From: DATACQ01 sp036555515
GTDB taxonomy: Bacteria > Desulfobacterota > Binatia > UBA9968
Assembly (NCBI GenBank): GCA_036555515.1
Contig: DATBLC010000407.1
Span: 38,746-102,745 of the forward strand
DNA: 64,000 nt
Direction of reading: 5' to 3'
The notes beneath the pieces are model-generated. The model was not told the DNA's origin, did not search any database, and was given only the letters and a program-made list of their open reading frames with translations. The translations under genes and the position numbers were made by a program. This document shows, one piece after another, positions 61,822-64,000 of the stretch. Position 1 is the first letter of the stretch; every line of letters begins with the position of its first letter.

Positions 61822-63444
61822 TCATCGCAGATCTTCCAGGTGCGTTTTGAAATCCAGCGGATTCCACCAGGGTTTGATTCCCAGTGACTCGGCGATCACG
61901 CGCGCTGCGTTATATCCGGGGGCGCCGGTGATGTTCCCGCCGGGATGGCATGACGAACCGCACAGAAACAGCCCGTCTATCGGAGTCCGATATTGTCCCC
62001 AGCCGGGGAACGGCCGGTTTTCGAGCGCCTGATCGCCGGAGTATTCGCCGACCATCCAGTCGCCACAGTACATGTTGCGGTCGTGGCGCTCGATATCCAG
62101 CGGCGTCGTCGAGTCCGTGGATAGAATATTGTTTTCATCGAGATTGGGTGCGAACCGGCGCCACGTTGCCAATTGTTTTTGCAGCCATTGGTTGCGGACC
62201 TTGTCCCAATTGAGCGGATTGCCCCAGAGATTGTACGTCATCAGTTGCCACATGAAGGCCGTTGCTTTACCCGGCGGGGCCTGCGTCGGGTCGTGATAGG
62301 ACGGCGTTGCGCCGTTCATGAACGGCTTGCGCGGCAGTTGACCGGCGCGGCAGTCGGCGAAAAGATCGACGAGATCCTGGTAGTCCTCCAAACCGACGAT
62401 GTGCATGAACGACCCGGCGATTTCTGGATGCTTCTCTTCGGTAATGTACTTGGGCCTTTCGTTCAACGCCAAATTTAGCGCGAAGATCGGGGTGGTTTTC
62501 GAAAACCTGAAATTCGCGGCTAGATCGGCGAACCTCGGCTCGAGGTTCTCGCTGCCCACCAGCTTGATGAAGGTTTCCACGGGGTTGACGTTCGATGCGA
62601 TGAATTTTCGCGCCTTGATCACCGTACCATCTTCGAGCACCACGGCTGTCGCCTGGCCTTTGTTCACGAGGACTCGCTCGACGCCATTGGCTTCGATATA
62701 GTCCACATGGTTGTGCGACATCATGTGGGCGAGGTTATCGCCCAGTGCATGGGAAGTGCCGCGACAGAGTTGCGGATTGACGCCCCAGGCGATCATCGCC
62801 GGGATGAGATAGCCGGTCTTCGGCGCATCCAGCTCGTACCCTCGCATCACGCCGAGGAAACCTATGAAGGCGCGCACGCGCGGGTGTTCGAAATTATCGA
62901 GCACAAAATCGCCGGGCGTCGTTTCAAAATAGCGGAGATACTCCCGGCCTTCGGGGGATTTTTCGAGCAATGGCTTTTTTTCTTCGAAGGGCAGCGGCAC
63001 GGCGTAGGTTTCCGGGAAAACAATCTTTTGCACCACCGGCTGCCAGCGCGCCCATAGATCCATGAAACTGGCCGCGTCTTTTTTGGAAAAATGCTCGATG
63101 GTTGCGACGGTTTTTCTGACGTCGGCAAACCAGCCAAGGTAACTGTGGTCGAGAAAATGATGCACCACGCCGGGATCGGGCCGGTAGTAATGAATGCCGA
63201 ATTTTTCCAGTTCCAGGTCCCTATACCAGGGCAGCATCATGAGACCGCGATGAAAAACGGAGTGAATATTATGCCAAAAGCCGGGATAATTGCGGTCTTC
63301 GTGGGAATCGAGCCCGCCGCCGACTTCCATGTTTTTTTCAACCACCATGATCTTCTGGCCGCACTTGGCGAGATACCCCGCGCAGATCATGCCGTTGTGC
63401 CCGGCGCCGATGACGACACCGTCGTACTCTAAGATTTTCGCCAT
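61822..63444 (-). CDS. NAD(P)/FAD-dependent oxidoreductase, CrtI/PYROXD2-like
   Basis: A 540-residue flavoprotein. The Rossmann motif GVVIGAGHNGMICAGYLA is at residues 8-25, and the C-terminal FAD loop GLFLCGSSCHPGGNITGAPG closes the protein. This is the amine-oxidase/phytoene-desaturase fold, PYROXD2-like branch, not the carotenoid CrtI at 40503. Its true substrate is unknown. ATG at 63444 is chosen because upstream codons are translations of the TTGAAC repeats. A second member of the family lies directly upstream. Confidence 0.9.
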   Translation of the reverse strand: MAKILEYDGVVIGAGHNGMICAGYLAKCGQKIMVVEKNMEVGGGLDSHEDRNYPGFWHNIHSVFHRGLMMLPWYRDLELEKFGIHYYRPDPGVVHHFLDHSYLGWFADVRKTVATIEHFSKKDAASFMDLWARWQPVVQKIVFPETYAVPLPFEEKKPLLEKSPEGREYLRYFETTPGDFVLDNFEHPRVRAFIGFLGVMRGYELDAPKTGYLIPAMIAWGVNPQLCRGTSHALGDNLAHMMSHNHVDYIEANGVERVLVNKGQATAVVLEDGTVIKARKFIASNVNPVETFIKLVGSENLEPRFADLAANFRFSKTTPIFALNLALNERPKYITEEKHPEIAGSFMHIVGLEDYQDLVDLFADCRAGQLPRKPFMNGATPSYHDPTQAPPGKATAFMWQLMTYNLWGNPLNWDKVRNQWLQKQLATWRRFAPNLDENNILSTDSTTPLDIERHDRNMYCGDWMVGEYSGDQALENRPFPGWGQYRTPIDGLFLCGSSCHPGGNITGAPGYNAARVIAESLGIKPWWNPLDFKTHLEDLR

Positions 63445-63462
63445 ACGTCTTTTTGGTTTAAC

Positions 63463-63513
63463 GGCTTGAACGTTTTGAACTGCTTGAACGGCGCCGTCCA
63501 AGCCGTTCAAATC
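63463..63513. repeat. tandem 9-bp TTGAAC repeats with an inverted end
   Basis: GGCTTGAAC, GTTTTGAAC and TGCTTGAAC, then the near-palindrome CTTGAACGGCGCCGTCCAAG and GTTCAAATC, fill the gap between the two FAD oxidoreductase genes. Confidence 0.65.
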
Positions 63514-63526
63514 GACTTTGAGCACG

Positions 63527-64000
63527 TTAAAGTTTCAAATCCTCCTTCATGACGTTCCAGCAGTTATATCCCGATCCGGCGATCACCGCGTCGGCGGGAT
63601 GGGTGGCAACGCCCACCAGATAAAGCCCTTCGATGGGCGTGCGGTAATTTGCCAACTGTTCGATGGGGCGGTGCGCGCCCATCTGCCCCGCGACCTTGCG
63701 CGCCACCCATACCGAGCCGCGCCGCATATTGGGCCAGCGGCCGGAAATATAAAATGGGTCCATGGCGACTTTCATCTCGATGTTCTCATCCGTCAGATTG
63801 GTGGCGTAGCGCCGCCAGGTTTTTAAGACGGCATCCATAAAGCCGTTTTTAAGCCTTACCCAATCTTCGGGTTGCTTACCCTTTAACTGAAACGGCACCG
63901 GCATAAACAGCGATGCAGAGTGTTTCCCCCTGGGCGCTTGCAGCGGATCAAAGGCCGTCGGGCAGATGGCGTGCAAGCAAACATGTTGGGGAAACTCGCC
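63527..64000 (-). CDS. NAD(P)/FAD-dependent oxidoreductase (5' partial)
   Basis: The C-terminal 157 codons of a second flavoprotein of the same fold; the frame is open through the window end. It has IEGLYLVGVATHPADAVIAGSG, the C-terminal FAD-binding loop, equivalent to that of the neighbouring gene, but the two C-termini are well diverged. It lies 82 bp upstream of its neighbour. The pair may act on related substrates or as a heteromer. Confidence 0.85.
   Translation of the reverse strand, partial: GEFPQHVCLHAICPTAFDPLQAPRGKHSASLFMPVPFQLKGKQPEDWVRLKNGFMDAVLKTWRRYATNLTDENIEMKVAMDPFYISGRWPNMRRGSVWVARKVAGQMGAHRPIEQLANYRTPIEGLYLVGVATHPADAVIAGSGYNCWNVMKEDLKL

Noticed and set aside
63463..63513. 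Tandem short repeats considered as a CRISPR remnant
   Set aside because: Units are 9 bp with no unique spacers and no cas genes anywhere in the window.
63445..63525. 27-codon N-terminal extension of the FAD oxidoreductase
   Set aside because: Encodes only the TTGAAC tandem repeats (GAVQAVQNVQAVK); the inner ATG gives the normal family start.
61822..64000. The two CrtI-fold flavoproteins as carotenoid desaturases
   Set aside because: They belong to the PYROXD2-like branch, lie in a catabolic run far from crtB, and differ from the CrtI at 40503; treated as oxidoreductases of unknown substrate.

Overview
The window comes from a bacterial chromosome of moderately high GC. It has dense gene packing and many long same-strand runs. 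There is no plasmid, phage, rRNA, CRISPR array or intact insertion sequence. The gene content points to an uncultured soil or groundwater lineage of deltaproteobacterial or Binatota/Rokubacteria type: orphan TAXI- and NMT1-type solute receptors, MmgE/PrpD, UbiD, amidohydrolase_2, orphan molybdopterin enzymes, a deltaproteobacteria-like rpsU-yqeY-cvpA-dnaG-rpoD order and a carotenoid cluster. That placement is inference from gene content; no phylogenetic marker was analysed.

Layout. 1-20 kb is accessory catabolism and transport: three solute-binding proteins without permeases, MmgE/PrpD, a tricarballylate-dehydrogenase-like flavoprotein, an MFS pump, a molybdopterin oxidoreductase, a large proline-rich orphan protein, NnrU, an orphan histidine kinase, a xi-class GST, a 3-hydroxyisobutyrate-dehydrogenase-like enzyme and an amidohydrolase. 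20-28.6 kb holds a Gln-rich periplasmic coiled-coil protein, glutamate synthase gltBD with an Lrp-type regulator, and a TPR protein. 28.8-34 kb is core information processing: a CAU tRNA, rpoD, dnaG, cvpA, gatB/yqeY and rpsU.

34.3-52.7 kb is the most interesting part, a light-response and carotenoid island. On the minus strand a near-continuous run reads TIGR01777 epimerase, B12-binding regulator, crtE-type prenyl synthase, crtI, crtB, cruF, ispA, dxs, tlyA, glycerophosphodiesterase. Divergently on the plus strand lie a DUF523/DUF1722 protein and an SRPBCC protein. Beyond them, on the minus strand, are a class II photolyase and an SDR-DUF2867 protein. Then follow a secreted unknown protein, a GT2 glycosyltransferase and an acyltransferase (CruC/CruD-like). 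The regulator has the CarH photoreceptor signature Wx9EH and a cobalamin-ligand motif ExHxxG, but its DNA-binding domain is a C-terminal XRE helix-turn-helix instead of the N-terminal MerR domain of CarH/LitR. A 16-bp palindrome lies over both divergent -35 boxes, and a 12/16 match lies upstream of the SDR-photolyase unit. I propose this as a light-controlled regulon making a glycosylated, acylated acyclic carotenoid together with DNA photorepair.

52.8-55.2 kb carries xseB, an M23 peptidase and xseA on the minus strand. The carotenoid island therefore separates xseB from ispA-dxs-tlyA, which are commonly adjacent in bacteria. 55.3-64 kb is a second catabolic block: RidA, an AtzE-like amidase with a small AtzG/GatC-like partner, a ThDP enzyme, a UbiD decarboxylase, an SDR and two adjacent FAD amine-oxidase/CrtI-fold oxidoreductases, the last cut by the window end.

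Intergenic regions carry several repeat families: 7- or 9-bp tandem units built on GTTCAA/TTGAAC, a CATTCTGAG-type hairpin element, and a 51-bp dispersed repeat in three copies.
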